Assembly: GCA_039794245.1 (NCBI GenBank)
Contig: JBDIVS010000023.1
Span: forward strand, 1 to 47,939
From: DAITQM01 sp039794245
GTDB lineage: Bacteria > Pseudomonadota > Gammaproteobacteria > Xanthomonadales > Wenzhouxiangellaceae
Direction: 5' to 3'
DNA length: 47,939 nt
Position numbers and translations under genes: made by a program
In this document: piece by piece, positions 29,894 through 38,535 of the stretch
Layout of the letters: every line of letters begins with the position of its first letter
Numbering within the stretch: position 1 is the stretch's first letter
Notes under the pieces: model-generated
The model's input: the letters and a program-made list of their open reading frames with translations, nothing else
The model's database searches: none
Told to the model about the DNA's origin: nothing

Positions 29894-32800
29894 TTATAAC
29901 TTTCCGTAATAGCCTTCTTTCAACGCATCGAAAAGATTGGCGGCGGTATGAACCTCGCCGTCGTATTCGATCTCCTCGTTACCGCGCGCCTCGATCTTGC
30001 TGCCGTCGGCCAGCGTAAACTGGTAAATCGTATTTTCCAGGTCGCGTTCCTTGACCAGCACGCCCTGGAATGCCTCGGGGTTGAAGCGGAACGTGGTACA
30101 GCCCTTGAGGCCCTGCTCATAAGCATAGCGGTAGATGTCCTTGAACTCGGCGTATGGAAAATCCTGCGGCACGTTGGCGGTTTTCGAGATCGAGGAATCG
30201 ACCCAGCGCTGCGCCGCCGCCTGGATATCGACGTGCTGGTGCGGCGTGATGTCGTCAGCGGTAACAAAATAATCCGGCAGGTTGCCGGCCTGGCCGTCGC
30301 CCGGCACCGCATCCGGATCGACCAGCGCCCGCCAGGCGAGCAGCTCGAAGGAATAGACCTCGACTTTCTCCTTGGTCTTGCGGCCTTCGCGAATCACGTT
30401 GCGCGAATAGTGATGCGCAAAGCTCGGTTCGATGCCGTTGCTCGCGTTGTTGGCCAGCGACAGCGAGATCGTACCGGTGGGCGCGATCGAGGTATGGTGC
30501 GTGAAACGCGCGCCGCGCGCGGCGAGGCGTTCGACCAGTTGCGGATCGAGTTCAGCAACCTTCTGCATATAGCGGCTGTAGCGGGCGTGCAGCACCCGGC
30601 CCTTGACGATATCGCCGGGCTTGATGCCGTCTTCGGCCATCTCCGGTCGCTTGCGCAGCAGCTCGGCGGTGACGGTGAAATCGTCGTCCATGATCGGCGC
30701 CGGCCCTTTCTCATCGGCCAACTCCAACGCCACGCGCCAGCCGGCGAGCGCCATCTCGCGCGCTACGCTCTCGGTGAATTCAAGCGATTTCGGTGAACCG
30801 TAACGCAGGCCAAGCAGGGCCAGCGTCGAGCCGAGCCCGAGAAAACCCATGCCGTGGCGCCGCTTGTAAGCGATTTCGCGGCGCTGCTCGGCAAGCGGCA
30901 GGCCGCTGATCTCGACGACATTGTCGAGCATCCGGGTGAAAACCGCGACCACCTCGCGGTATTTGTCCCAATCGAACGTCGCATCGCGGCTGAACGGCTT
31001 TTCTACAAAGCGCGTCAGGTTGACCGAACCGAGCAGGCAGGCGCCGTATGGCGGAAGCGGTTGCTCGCCGCACTGCCCGGTTACCAGGCCGTTGAAGATA
31101 ACCGTATTGCAATCGGCCTGGGTCGTATCGAATACCGCCTCGCGGCCGGCATAGCTGATAGAGGCGATTTTGCTCGCGAACTTCCGGGTCTTGCGCAATA
31201 GCTTATCGCCAGCCCATTTCCGATAGCGATCATTCTTGTAATCCAGGAGAAACCCGATTTCCGACATATAGCGATCGCGCGATTCGCCGTCGATAATCAA
31301 CTCGTAATCGGCACTGCACTGATACATTTTGCTGCCGTCGCGGCCGTCAGGCAATTGACGAGCACCGGCAGCGCGGCGTTTGCGAATGCTGCAGAAAATA
31401 CCAAAATTCGCCAATAACATCTGCACATCCTTGAGCAGGGCATTGTGGCTGGAGGCGAGGCGAATCGAGCAACTCTGGCTTTTCACCGATACATTGACGG
31501 TGCCGTCGGCCTGAAACAGGCCGCGCAGATAGCCCTTGACGCATGCCTCGGAGCCGCGCCAGATGACTTCAGGTACACACAGTTTGCTGGCCCGCGTAAA
31601 TCCATAGTGCTCCAGCACCCGGGCCAGCAGTACCGAACGGATAAAGACATGTCTGCGATCCGGCACGGCGACCGGCATAACCTGGTAACTACGTGGCGCA
31701 TGGGCAATACCGGCGATCAGGAGATTGACATAAGCCGCCATGACCGGCGCCAGTTCACGATCTGCGCCCCAAAAATTGACAATGGCCTCCTCCGAACCTC
31801 CACCGCGATGCGTGAAATGGCTATCGCCGGTGATCAGGCCCAACAAAATACCGAGTTGCTCGCTGCCTTCAGTGCCAAACTGGCCCTTGCCCGATTGGAC
31901 CAGGAGCCGGTCGCCGACTTCAAGGCTGCGCAATGGGAGCTTGCCGCGTGTCGTATAGAAATCATGCCACTCGGTGGCTTTGATCTCGTAACCGTCTTCT
32001 GTGACGACGCGATAGACGTCCGCCTCCCGCGCGGTCATAAATGCCGGTACTGCCGGCCGCACCTGCGTGCCGCCGTCTCCACATCCCAGAGCGCGGTTAT
32101 CAACAGTGGCGTGCAGCGGTTCCCCGGAGGCATATAACTCGCCGATCGGAATCAAGCCGCGATGCGTATGCAGCCTTGTATCCGCCGTCACGCACGGGTT
32201 GGTGGCGCGGATGTTTTCGCACCACCAGTTGTTGTTCATCTCGTTGATCTTGTCGATCAGCACGAAGCCCGGCTCGGCGTAATCGTAGGTCGAGGACATG
32301 ATCAGATCCCACAGCCGGCGCGCCGGAATCGTCCGGTAGATCTTGCATGCCACCAGCCCGTCATCGCGCTTGATGTAGCCTTCCTGCACCGGCCATTCGC
32401 GCCAAATCACCTGTGCCGGATCGTTCATATCAACTTCGTCCGCCTCGCTGTCGAGCAGCGGAAAGACCAGCGGCCAGGGTTTGTCGCCGGCGACCGCCTG
32501 CATGAACTCATCGGTGATCAGAAGCGAGCAGTTGAATTGCCGCAGGCGGCCGTCCTCGCGTTTGGCGCGGATGAATTCCAGCACGTCGGGATGGGAGATA
32601 TCGAACGTCGCCATCTGCGCCCCGCGCCGGCCGCCGGCCGACGACACGGTAAAACACATCTTGTCGTAGATGTCCATGAACGACAACGGCCCGGAGGTAT
32701 ATGAACCGGCACCGGCAACGTAGGCGCCGCGCGGGCGCAGTGTAGAAAATTCATACCCAATGCCACACCCCGCCTTCAACGTCAATCCCGCTTCGTGGAC

Positions 32801-33157
32801 TTTCTGCAAGATGTCGTCCATCGAATCGCGGATGGTGCCGGAGACCGTGCAATTGATCGTCGAGGTTGCCGGCTTGTGCTCGCCGGCGCCGGCATTGGAC
32901 GTAATCCGGCCGGCCGGGATCGCGCCGTTGCGCAGCGCCCACAAGAAGCGCTCGTACCAGTGACGGCGCAACTCTGGTGTCGCCTCCACCTCGGCCAGGG
33001 CGCGGGCCACCCGCTGCCAGGTCTCGTCGACCGTTTTGTCGAGGATCTCCCCGGCCTTAGATTTCAACCGGTATTTCTTGTCCCAGATATCGACGGATGC
33101 GGCTTGCAGCGGCAGTTCCACGTCTTGTTCCAACTCTTCGATACGGATCGTGCTCAT
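29894..33157 (-). CDS. nrdJa: Class II ribonucleotide reductase, large split part (NrdJa), with intein
   Basis: 1087 residues, about 713 after removal of the intein. It makes deoxynucleotides using adenosylcobalamin. Extein motifs: RITSNAGAGEHKPATSTINCTVSG, DSMDDILQKVHEAGLTLKAGCGIGYEFS, SAGGRRGAQMATFDISHPD, then NP joined to CGEQPLPPYGACLLGSVNLT (the active-site NPCGE) after splicing, and APTGTISLSLANNASNGIEPSF. The C-terminus continues directly into nrdJb. The intein interrupts the gene exactly before the active-site Cys. The upstream 788 bp contain repeats but no gene; I could not see an NrdR box. Confidence 0.93.
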   Translation of the reverse strand: MSTIRIEELEQDVELPLQAASVDIWDKKYRLKSKAGEILDKTVDETWQRVARALAEVEATPELRRHWYERFLWALRNGAIPAGRITSNAGAGEHKPATSTINCTVSGTIRDSMDDILQKVHEAGLTLKAGCGIGYEFSTLRPRGAYVAGAGSYTSGPLSFMDIYDKMCFTVSSAGGRRGAQMATFDISHPDVLEFIRAKREDGRLRQFNCSLLITDEFMQAVAGDKPWPLVFPLLDSEADEVDMNDPAQVIWREWPVQEGYIKRDDGLVACKIYRTIPARRLWDLIMSSTYDYAEPGFVLIDKINEMNNNWWCENIRATNPCVTADTRLHTHRGLIPIGELYASGEPLHATVDNRALGCGDGGTQVRPAVPAFMTAREADVYRVVTEDGYEIKATEWHDFYTTRGKLPLRSLEVGDRLLVQSGKGQFGTEGSEQLGILLGLITGDSHFTHRGGGSEEAIVNFWGADRELAPVMAAYVNLLIAGIAHAPRSYQVMPVAVPDRRHVFIRSVLLARVLEHYGFTRASKLCVPEVIWRGSEACVKGYLRGLFQADGTVNVSVKSQSCSIRLASSHNALLKDVQMLLANFGIFCSIRKRRAAGARQLPDGRDGSKMYQCSADYELIIDGESRDRYMSEIGFLLDYKNDRYRKWAGDKLLRKTRKFASKIASISYAGREAVFDTTQADCNTVIFNGLVTGQCGEQPLPPYGACLLGSVNLTRFVEKPFSRDATFDWDKYREVVAVFTRMLDNVVEISGLPLAEQRREIAYKRRHGMGFLGLGSTLALLGLRYGSPKSLEFTESVAREMALAGWRVALELADEKGPAPIMDDDFTVTAELLRKRPEMAEDGIKPGDIVKGRVLHARYSRYMQKVAELDPQLVERLAARGARFTHHTSIAPTGTISLSLANNASNGIEPSFAHHYSRNVIREGRKTKEKVEVYSFELLAWRALVDPDAVPGDGQAGNLPDYFVTADDITPHQHVDIQAAAQRWVDSSISKTANVPQDFPYAEFKDIYRYAYEQGLKGCTTFRFNPEAFQGVLVKERDLENTIYQFTLADGSKIEARGNEEIEYDGEVHTAANLFDALKEGYYGKL
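31073..32194 (-). mobile_element. LAGLIDADG intein in nrdJa
   Basis: About 374 residues, codons 322-695. N-terminal splice block CVTADTRLHTHRG starts with the nucleophile Cys; the block B-like KATEWHDFYT has the T-x-x-H. The two LAGLIDADG helices appear as LGLITGDSHFTH and LRGLFQADGTVN, about 100 residues apart, so the homing endonuclease looks intact. The C-terminal block TVIFNGLVTGQ ends in Gln instead of the usual Asn, directly before the extein Cys of CGEQ. Composition is somewhat less GC-rich than the extein. Confidence 0.88.
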
Positions 33158-33945
33158 TATGGATCACCCAATGCCTTCCCGCGCGCTGACGCGGAGCTTA
33201 TTTTTGTTCACAACCGGAGGAAAACTACCTTATCGGGATTAACCCAACTGTTGGGTCAAGCGATGGGGCGCACCGGGACTGCTCCCATCCGCGGATCAAG
33301 TCCGGGGCAGGCTCTGGCCCTCCACGGCGTGCGGCCAAGGGCGCGATGATTTTTGCTCCTCCCCGGCGTGCGGCGGAGGGTTTGGGAGAGGATTCCCGGC
33401 GCGCAAATGACCGAACACGGTTTACGATTTATGAAAGTTCCCATAGGCCATACTCCCATACAGCTTCAGTCAAAAGCGTTTCATATCAATCATTTACAAC
33501 GCTTTATTCCCGTCAGTTCGGCGACCGAGGACGGGGGATGAATACACGCCGGCTCGATGGTTCCATGACCATGAGCCATACTCACCCGTTCCGTTTGATC
33601 GCCGGGCCCGGTTCGCACTGGACGGACGCTGCCGCCACCGGCCACTGCCGGACCCTGTCACTCGCTCCCCGCCGGACTGGCATGCGTCCGGGGTTGTTGT
33701 CAGCGACGCTGGGGGCCGCTTAGGATCGCCGCCGGCAGTGCCCTCGCCCACCGCCAGCCGCCGCAACACGCCCAAAATGCGTTGTATATGGCATTTCGGC
33801 ACAAATTGTGCAGCGGACCTTCGCCGAGCACAATATGTTGCGTCAGGACCAAACGATACACCGATCGGGAGGACTTGTCAAACGTTCCTCGCGGTTTTTT
33901 TCGTGAGAAGATGTCGCCGCCCTTTTTTCCGGAAAATCGCCCGGC
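33158..33945. other. Intergenic region nrdJa-trmL with repeats
   Basis: No credible gene. Contents: a palindrome TTAACCCAAC-TG-TTGGGTCAA at 33239-33259, matching both ends of the element at 43153; and a 38-bp dispersed repeat at 33398-33435 that recurs at 43389 with 6 differences. The remainder is GC-rich and has a Phe-coding T-run near 33893. I see no terminator that clearly serves either neighbour. Confidence 0.5.
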
Positions 33946-34485
33946 ATGCACCCGATTGCCGCCCCAAAATCCCAACCCCAGGACCCTCAGCCGCTCCCCT
34001 GGTTGCACGTCGTGCTGTACCAGCCGGAAATCCCGCCCAATACCGGCAATGTGCTGCGCCTGTGCGCCAATACCGGCGCCTGGCTGCACCTGATCCGGCC
34101 GTTGGGCTTTGCGCTCGACGACCGCAAGCTGCGCCGCGCCGGGCTGGATTATCGCGACCTTGCCCGGCTCAGCGTCCACGACCATCTCGAGACGCTGCTC
34201 GCCGCCCTCCCCGGCCGCCGCCTCGCACTGACCACCAAGGGCAGCGTCAGCCATACCGATTGGGCCTTCCAGGCCAGCGATGTACTTCTGTTCGGCCCCG
34301 AAAGCCGCGGCCTGCCCGAACCCGTCCTGGCCGCCGCCGACGCCCTGCTCCACCTGCCGATGACCCCCGGCAGCCGCAGCCTCAACCTCTCGAACGCCGT
34401 CGCCGTCACCGTGTACGAAGCCTGGCGTCAACTCGGGTTTCCGGGCGCGCAGCACCGGCGATCTTCAGTCAAACACACCCCATAA
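33946..34485 (+). CDS. trmL: tRNA (cytidine(34)-2'-O)-methyltransferase
   Basis: 179 residues, slightly long because of an N-terminal tail. SPOUT knot motifs: LHVVLYQPEIPPNTGNVLRL, LCANTGAWLHLIRPLGF, DVLLFGPESRGLPEPVL, and the SAM loop MTPGSRSLNLSNAVAVTVYE. These are diagnostic of TrmL, which methylates the wobble base of tRNA-Leu isoacceptors. Single-gene unit; the following 60 bp lead into a 174-bp repeat. Confidence 0.93.
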   Translation: MHPIAAPKSQPQDPQPLPWLHVVLYQPEIPPNTGNVLRLCANTGAWLHLIRPLGFALDDRKLRRAGLDYRDLARLSVHDHLETLLAALPGRRLALTTKGSVSHTDWAFQASDVLLFGPESRGLPEPVLAAADALLHLPMTPGSRSLNLSNAVAVTVYEAWRQLGFPGAQHRRSSVKHTP

Positions 34486-34545
34486 GCCACTTCGTTGTTC
34501 GATTCCGGATCGCGCCCGCTGCCGCGAGCGCGTCCGGGATGTCGC

Positions 34546-34719
34546 CCGCTTGTGGCTTTGTAAATCCTGGCAGTCTTGGCGAGAGGCCCTATTTTTTAGC
34601 ACGAAGGACGCGAGGGTCACGAAGGATGGAATCTGACGAAGCGAGACCTTCGTGTTCGTGGTGGAAGCCATTCAATGACAAGATGGGAGATGACGGGCGC
34701 GCCCGGAATGACGAGGAGG
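34546..34719 (+). repeat. 174-bp direct repeat, left copy
   Basis: Aligns without gaps to 35725-35898 (offset 1179). I counted about nine differences, mostly near the left end. Contains the hairpin CGAAGCGAGACCTTCG and the terms CACGAAGGACGCGAGG and GGAATGACGAGGAGG. A third, diverged and inverted copy is at about 22443-22514. Confidence 0.85.
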
Positions 34720-34751
34720 GAGCAGGCATTGATGCCGGATATGGGTTAAAT

Positions 34752-34789
34752 TACCTCCAAAAGAGGTTATATTACCTCTTTTGGAGGTA
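34752..34789 (+). promoter_or_regulatory. Perfect 16-bp-arm hairpin covering the ribosome site of the HTH gene
   Basis: TACCTCCAAAAGAGGT, then a 6-nt loop TATATT, then ACCTCTTTTGGAGGTA. The right arm contains GGAGG, the Shine-Dalgarno sequence, 6 nt before the ATG at 34794. As DNA this is an operator for a dimer; as RNA it hides the ribosome site. Confidence 0.75.
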
Positions 34790-34793
34790 GTTT

Positions 34794-35123
34794 ATGGAAA
34801 CGGGAATTTTCGGCAACGAAACGGCGACCAAGGTTCTGCTCTATTTGCAGAATTACGCGGCAGGCTACGCAAGCGCCATCGCCAGCGACTATGGTTTGCC
34901 CGTCAGTGTCGTACAGAAACAGCTTGTGCGGCTCGAACGGGAGGGCGTGCTGGTCAGCACATTGCAGGGGCGCACGCGGGTGTTCCAGTGGAATCCTCGT
35001 ATGCCATACCGGGCCGAGCTTTCGGCCCTGCTCGAAAAAATCCTGCTGCTGAACCCGCCTGCCGCCCTGTCGCCCGGAAGACAACGGCGCCGCCGGCCAC
35101 GCCGCACCGGCAAGCCGCTATGA
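34794..35123 (+). CDS. Winged-helix regulator paired with a nucleotidyltransferase
   Basis: 109 residues. An ArsR/MarR-like winged helix: ATKVLLYLQNYAAGYASAIASDYGLPVSVVQKQLVRLEREGVLVSTLQGRTRVFQWNP, with a basic C-terminus (GRQRRRRPRRTGKPL). The pairing with a nucleotidyltransferase, the shared ATGA overlap and the palindrome upstream make it the likely antitoxin and autorepressor of a toxin-antitoxin-like module. An overlapping frame starting at 34781 is a shadow. The module lies between two 174-bp direct repeats. Confidence 0.75.
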   Translation: METGIFGNETATKVLLYLQNYAAGYASAIASDYGLPVSVVQKQLVRLEREGVLVSTLQGRTRVFQWNPRMPYRAELSALLEKILLLNPPAALSPGRQRRRRPRRTGKPL

Positions 35124-35662
35124 ACTGCCCCATCCGCCCCGGAATCACGCTTGAGGAATTGGCGGCCTGTGTTGCCACTGCGTTGCAGGCGGCCGATATC
35201 GAAGCGGTCCTTTCAGGCGGGGCGGTCGTGTCGATCTACACCGATAATGCCTTCCAGTCGTTCGATCTGGACTTCATCACCGCGGCAGGACGCCGTGATC
35301 TGATCCCGGTTATGACATCACTCGGTTTCACCAGCGACGGCAGCCGCCATTTCCGGCATCCGGATATCGAATTTGTCGTCGAGTTTCCAAGCGGCCCACT
35401 GATGGTGGGCAACGAACCCGTCAGGCGGTACGCCAAGCGGCGGCTGCAACATGGCACGCTCTTTTTGCTGACGCCGACAGACTCGGTCAAGGACCGGCTC
35501 GCCGCTTTCTATCATTGGTCCGATCGCCAGGCACTGGAACAGGCTGTGGCGATCGCCAAAAAGCAGCCCATCAGACTCGAAGCCATCCGGCGGTGGTCGA
35601 TAGCCGAGGGCAAAGCAGACGGCTTCGAGATTTTCCGGCTGCGGCTCGATAAAGCACGATAA
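35120..35662 (+). CDS. Nucleotidyltransferase-fold protein, possible toxin
   Basis: 180 residues. The NTase core is VLSGGAVVSIYTDNAFQSFDLDFIT: the GG motif followed by the D-x-D of FDLDF. Strands FTSDGSRHFRHPDIEFVVEF (third Asp region) and LLTPTDSVKDRLAAFYHWSDRQALEQAVAIA follow, the latter typical of AbiEii-like and small MNT proteins. Members transfer a nucleotide to tRNA or protein; whether this one is a toxin is inference. The start overlaps the HTH stop by 4 nt (ATGA). Confidence 0.75.
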   Translation: MNCPIRPGITLEELAACVATALQAADIEAVLSGGAVVSIYTDNAFQSFDLDFITAAGRRDLIPVMTSLGFTSDGSRHFRHPDIEFVVEFPSGPLMVGNEPVRRYAKRRLQHGTLFLLTPTDSVKDRLAAFYHWSDRQALEQAVAIAKKQPIRLEAIRRWSIAEGKADGFEIFRLRLDKAR

Positions 35663-35724
35663 TCTGGCAGGTGCAAGCGGGACGAGCGTTTGATTCAAAC
35701 TGGTAAGCCAGACCGGAATGCCAT

Positions 35725-35898
35725 CCGCTTGTGGCTTTGTAAGCCTAGGTAGTATAGGCGAGAGGCCCTATTTTTTACCACGAAGGACGCGAGGGTCACG
35801 AAGGATGGAATTTGACGAAGCGAGACCTTCGTGTTCGTGGTGGAAGCCATTCAATGACAAGATGGGAGATGACGGGCGCGCCTGGAATGACGAGGAGG
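35725..35898 (+). repeat. 174-bp direct repeat, right copy
   Basis: Same orientation as 34546-34719. With it, it encloses the HTH/nucleotidyltransferase pair. It ends 6 bp before the terminator of the minus-strand surface protein gene. Confidence 0.85.
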
Positions 35899-35903
35899 AG
35901 GCG

Positions 35904-35934
35904 AAAAAAATCCGGCCGCCTTACGGCGGCCGGA
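35904..35934 (-). terminator. Intrinsic terminator of the cohesin-like IPTL-CTERM gene
   Basis: TCCGGCCGCC-TTAC-GGCGGCCGGA with seven A on the left, so on the minus strand a perfect 10-bp stem is followed by TTTTTTT. It ends the gene whose stop is at 35965. Confidence 0.88.
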
Positions 35935-35964
35935 GGGGTTGGGAAGGAGACGTTTGTTGTTGTG

Positions 35965-37938
35965 TTATGCGGTGGCGCGGAAGCGGTAGGCCGCGAGTCC
36001 GCCGAAGCCCAGGAGCAGGGCCAGGGCAATCAGGCCCCAGTGGCTCAGGGTCGGGACGACCAGCGGCTGGCCAGTGCAGGTGACGGTGAAGTTCAGCGTC
36101 TGCTGGGCGCCGGCCGGGTCGTCGGCGGTGCAGGCGATATCGGCGCTGAACAGGCCGGGGGTCTGCACGGTGCAGCTTACGACCATGTCGATCGTGCCGC
36201 CGGCGGGCAGGGTTCCAACCGGGAAGGTCGGCGAATCGATGGCGATTTCCGGAGAGCCGCCGGTGATCGCGCAATCGACGTTGCTGAGGTCATCCGCGGC
36301 GCCGTTGTTTTCGAGCGTGATGGTCGTCGTGCCGGTATTGCCCGGGAAGACGGTGCCGATCGCGACGGTACCGGCGGGCGGTGTCGAGCCAAACGCGGCA
36401 TCCGAAACCGGATCGCAGGTCATATTGAATATCGTCGGGCTGTCGTTACCGTCGTGGTTGACGGTGAGGGTGCCGACGATCTGCGCCACACTGCCGGGCG
36501 GCGGCGCGCAGGTCACGGTGATATCGTCGCCACCGGACGGTGGGCCGACCAGGAATGGGCCGGGGTTGACCAGCGTCGGGGCAAACACGGCCGGGTTGCT
36601 GCTGACCACGCTGGCGATATCCAGATCGGATTGCGGCGACGGGCCGATGCCGTCGTTGCCGACATTGATGCCGATCGCTGCCGAGGTCGTGCCGTTCACG
36701 ACATTGCCGAAGGCCAGCGGGCCGGGCGCAACCGGAACCGAGTCGAACGACGGCACGGCATTGGCGATATCGCAGTTGACGTTCACAACGGCCGAATTGG
36801 TGCCGCCGGGCGCCAGCGGATCATCCCACTGCACGGTGACCGTATCGGTGAACATGCCGGAGGTGGTCGTATCGCACGATAGGGTCACAGTGTCGGTCTC
36901 GTTGACAGAGATCGTCGCGTCGGGCAGGCCGGTGGTGATCGTGATTGGGCCGCCCGGGGTGCCCTCGGTCAGGCTGGCATTGCCCGCATTGCTGGCGAAG
37001 CCGTCCTGGGCATTGGTGACATTGAACGAGCCGGTCGGCGCCGGGCCGGTGATCACACCGTTCATGTTGACCGTCAGCGGCGCAACCGCGACGTTCGGCG
37101 ACAGGCCGGCACAGGTCAGCGCATGCGTCGGCATCGGTTCGTTGATCGAGTTGTTTGCCAGATCGAGCGTGGCGCTCAGGTTGCCGCGGGCCGAAGGCGT
37201 GCAATCGACCACCACATCGACCGAAGCACCGCCATCGGCGATCATAAACGCCAGCGGCGCGGCATTGAAATCGCCGGCATTGGGGCCGGTCACCGAACCT
37301 GTGACATTGAGCGCCTGGTCACCGATTTCCGAGACCGTCACATTCTGCGACGCCGTGGTCGCCCCGACCACCGCGCTGCCCAGATTGAGCGCCGTACCGG
37401 GGGGCGGAACCGAGCTGTAGCCGGCGGCGCCGACAATCGTGCCGGTGATGGTGGCGTTGTTGCCGGAGATGGGGACTCCAACGCCTAATATATCTCCTGC
37501 TGCTGCATTAGTAAAAGTAAGATTATGTGTGCCGGGCTGTAGAACATTGAAGTCTATACTGCCCAATGGGATAATACTGAAAGGTACTATCTCATCTGTT
37601 ATCGGTATACCATCTGCAATAACAACACGGACTCTGCGCGTCGAACCGCTTACCGGTAAATCATTGCAAAACGAGCTAGTGTGGGTAGGAGGCGCACCAC
37701 TTGTGCAATTCGCAATACTACTAATTGACAAATTATTGGAATCATACTGTATGTCAAACTGAATACCACCTACATTATCAGCATCAAGCGCGGCATAATC
37801 GTAAGTGACATTCACGGTACCACCAACCGCACCGGCGCCGCCGTTGACGGTAATGGTAATGGCGGCCTGGCTCGAGAAGGCGACAACAGCGCCCAATACA
37901 GCCAGCCAAGCGGATAAGGCTTTCTTATAAACAATCAT
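35965..37938 (-). CDS. Secreted cohesin-like, repeat-rich surface protein with IPTL-CTERM tail
   Basis: 657 residues. A signal peptide (ALSAWLAVLGAVVAFSSQAA) is followed by a cohesin-like domain, about residues 27-170 (GGIQFDIQYDSNNLSIS, RRVRVVIADGIPI, GTHNLTFTNAAAGDILG). Several immunoglobulin-like choice-of-anchor domains with paired Cys follow (VTVSEIGDQALNVTGSVTGP, VVDCTPSARGNLSATLDL, ITLENNGAADDLSNVDC). The C-terminus is an IPTL-CTERM signal: VPTLSHWGLIALALLLGFGG then AAYRFRA, a target for exosortase-like processing. It is the largest member of a three-gene cluster with a second cohesin-like and a dockerin-like protein. The cohesin-coding 5' end is visibly AT-richer than the rest. Confidence 0.78.
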   Translation of the reverse strand: MIVYKKALSAWLAVLGAVVAFSSQAAITITVNGGAGAVGGTVNVTYDYAALDADNVGGIQFDIQYDSNNLSISSIANCTSGAPPTHTSSFCNDLPVSGSTRRVRVVIADGIPITDEIVPFSIIPLGSIDFNVLQPGTHNLTFTNAAAGDILGVGVPISGNNATITGTIVGAAGYSSVPPPGTALNLGSAVVGATTASQNVTVSEIGDQALNVTGSVTGPNAGDFNAAPLAFMIADGGASVDVVVDCTPSARGNLSATLDLANNSINEPMPTHALTCAGLSPNVAVAPLTVNMNGVITGPAPTGSFNVTNAQDGFASNAGNASLTEGTPGGPITITTGLPDATISVNETDTVTLSCDTTTSGMFTDTVTVQWDDPLAPGGTNSAVVNVNCDIANAVPSFDSVPVAPGPLAFGNVVNGTTSAAIGINVGNDGIGPSPQSDLDIASVVSSNPAVFAPTLVNPGPFLVGPPSGGDDITVTCAPPPGSVAQIVGTLTVNHDGNDSPTIFNMTCDPVSDAAFGSTPPAGTVAIGTVFPGNTGTTTITLENNGAADDLSNVDCAITGGSPEIAIDSPTFPVGTLPAGGTIDMVVSCTVQTPGLFSADIACTADDPAGAQQTLNFTVTCTGQPLVVPTLSHWGLIALALLLGFGGLAAYRFRATA

Positions 37939-38005
37939 TGGTCTTCACTCCCATATAAAAAACGAGTTTACAACGTCCTCGGTTTATCGACTTGTTCATT
38001 TACAT

Positions 38006-38035
38006 GGAAAACTCCGACATCGGCCGGAGTTTTCC
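38006..38035 (-). terminator. Hairpin terminator after the second cohesin-like gene
   Basis: GGAAAACTCCG and CGGAGTTTTCC form 11-bp perfect arms with an 8-nt loop. The T-run within the arm on either strand suits bidirectional termination. It lies 11 bp past the 38046 stop. Confidence 0.7.
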
Positions 38036-38045
38036 AATCGGTTGT

Positions 38046-38501
38046 TTACTTGCTGGTTTTCAAGTGAGCCGGGGTGACATCCTGGCCCTGGCTGTCGGCA
38101 AATACCACATTGCCCAATGTCGCGCCGGCATTCGCGGCGGCCCGCAGTTTGGAGCCAGTCGATGCGGAATTGACCCGGAGCAGGCTGCCATTCGGCGCAA
38201 TTTCGTTAGTCATCGAAAAGACGACGACGCGAAGAAAGCCCTCATCAGCGTGCAATGTGCAGTTTGCGATATGACTTGAAGCCAGTCCAGGCCCACACTG
38301 AAAACTACCTTCTTTGATGCTCTTGTCGTGGACATCGAACTGCAGGCCGGCAGTCACGCCATCGGACACATATTCAACGGTATAGCCACCTTTCTGGTTT
38401 TGTATCCACAGATCAGCGCCAGATGCCTTCTCTTCAGCGGAAAAAGCTGCAGCGTTGATGATCGTGGCTACAACTAAAATCAGTATATTTCGGGTATTCA
38501 T
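38046..38501 (-). CDS. Secreted single-domain cohesin-like protein
   Basis: 151 residues. A signal peptide (MNTRNILILVVATIINAAAFSAEE) precedes one domain: YTVEYVSDGVTAGLQFDVHDKS, SHIANCTLHADEGFLRVVVFSMTNEIAPNGSLLRV, GATLGNVVFADSQGQDVTPAHL. The strand order and the pattern GLQFDV ... RVVVFSM ... VVFADSQG match the cohesin-like domain in the adjacent large protein (GIQFDI ... RVVIADG). There is no CTERM tail or anchor, so it is free in the periplasm or medium. Assignment is by internal comparison and memory of the family; the fold is moderately certain. Confidence 0.6.
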   Translation of the reverse strand: MNTRNILILVVATIINAAAFSAEEKASGADLWIQNQKGGYTVEYVSDGVTAGLQFDVHDKSIKEGSFQCGPGLASSHIANCTLHADEGFLRVVVFSMTNEIAPNGSLLRVNSASTGSKLRAAANAGATLGNVVFADSQGQDVTPAHLKTSK

Positions 38502-38535
38502 GATGTGTATTGCCTCTCGATCATGCTGTGGTTAA

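Noticed and set aside
34781..35119. Long start for the nucleotidyltransferase at 34781
   Set aside because: The first 113 codons overlap the HTH gene in another frame and lack family features; the ATG at 35120 overlaps the HTH stop by 4 nt.
36074..37420. 448-codon plus-strand frame opposite the cohesin/CTERM gene
   Set aside because: Low-complexity Pro/Val/Ser shadow of repeats encoded on the other strand.
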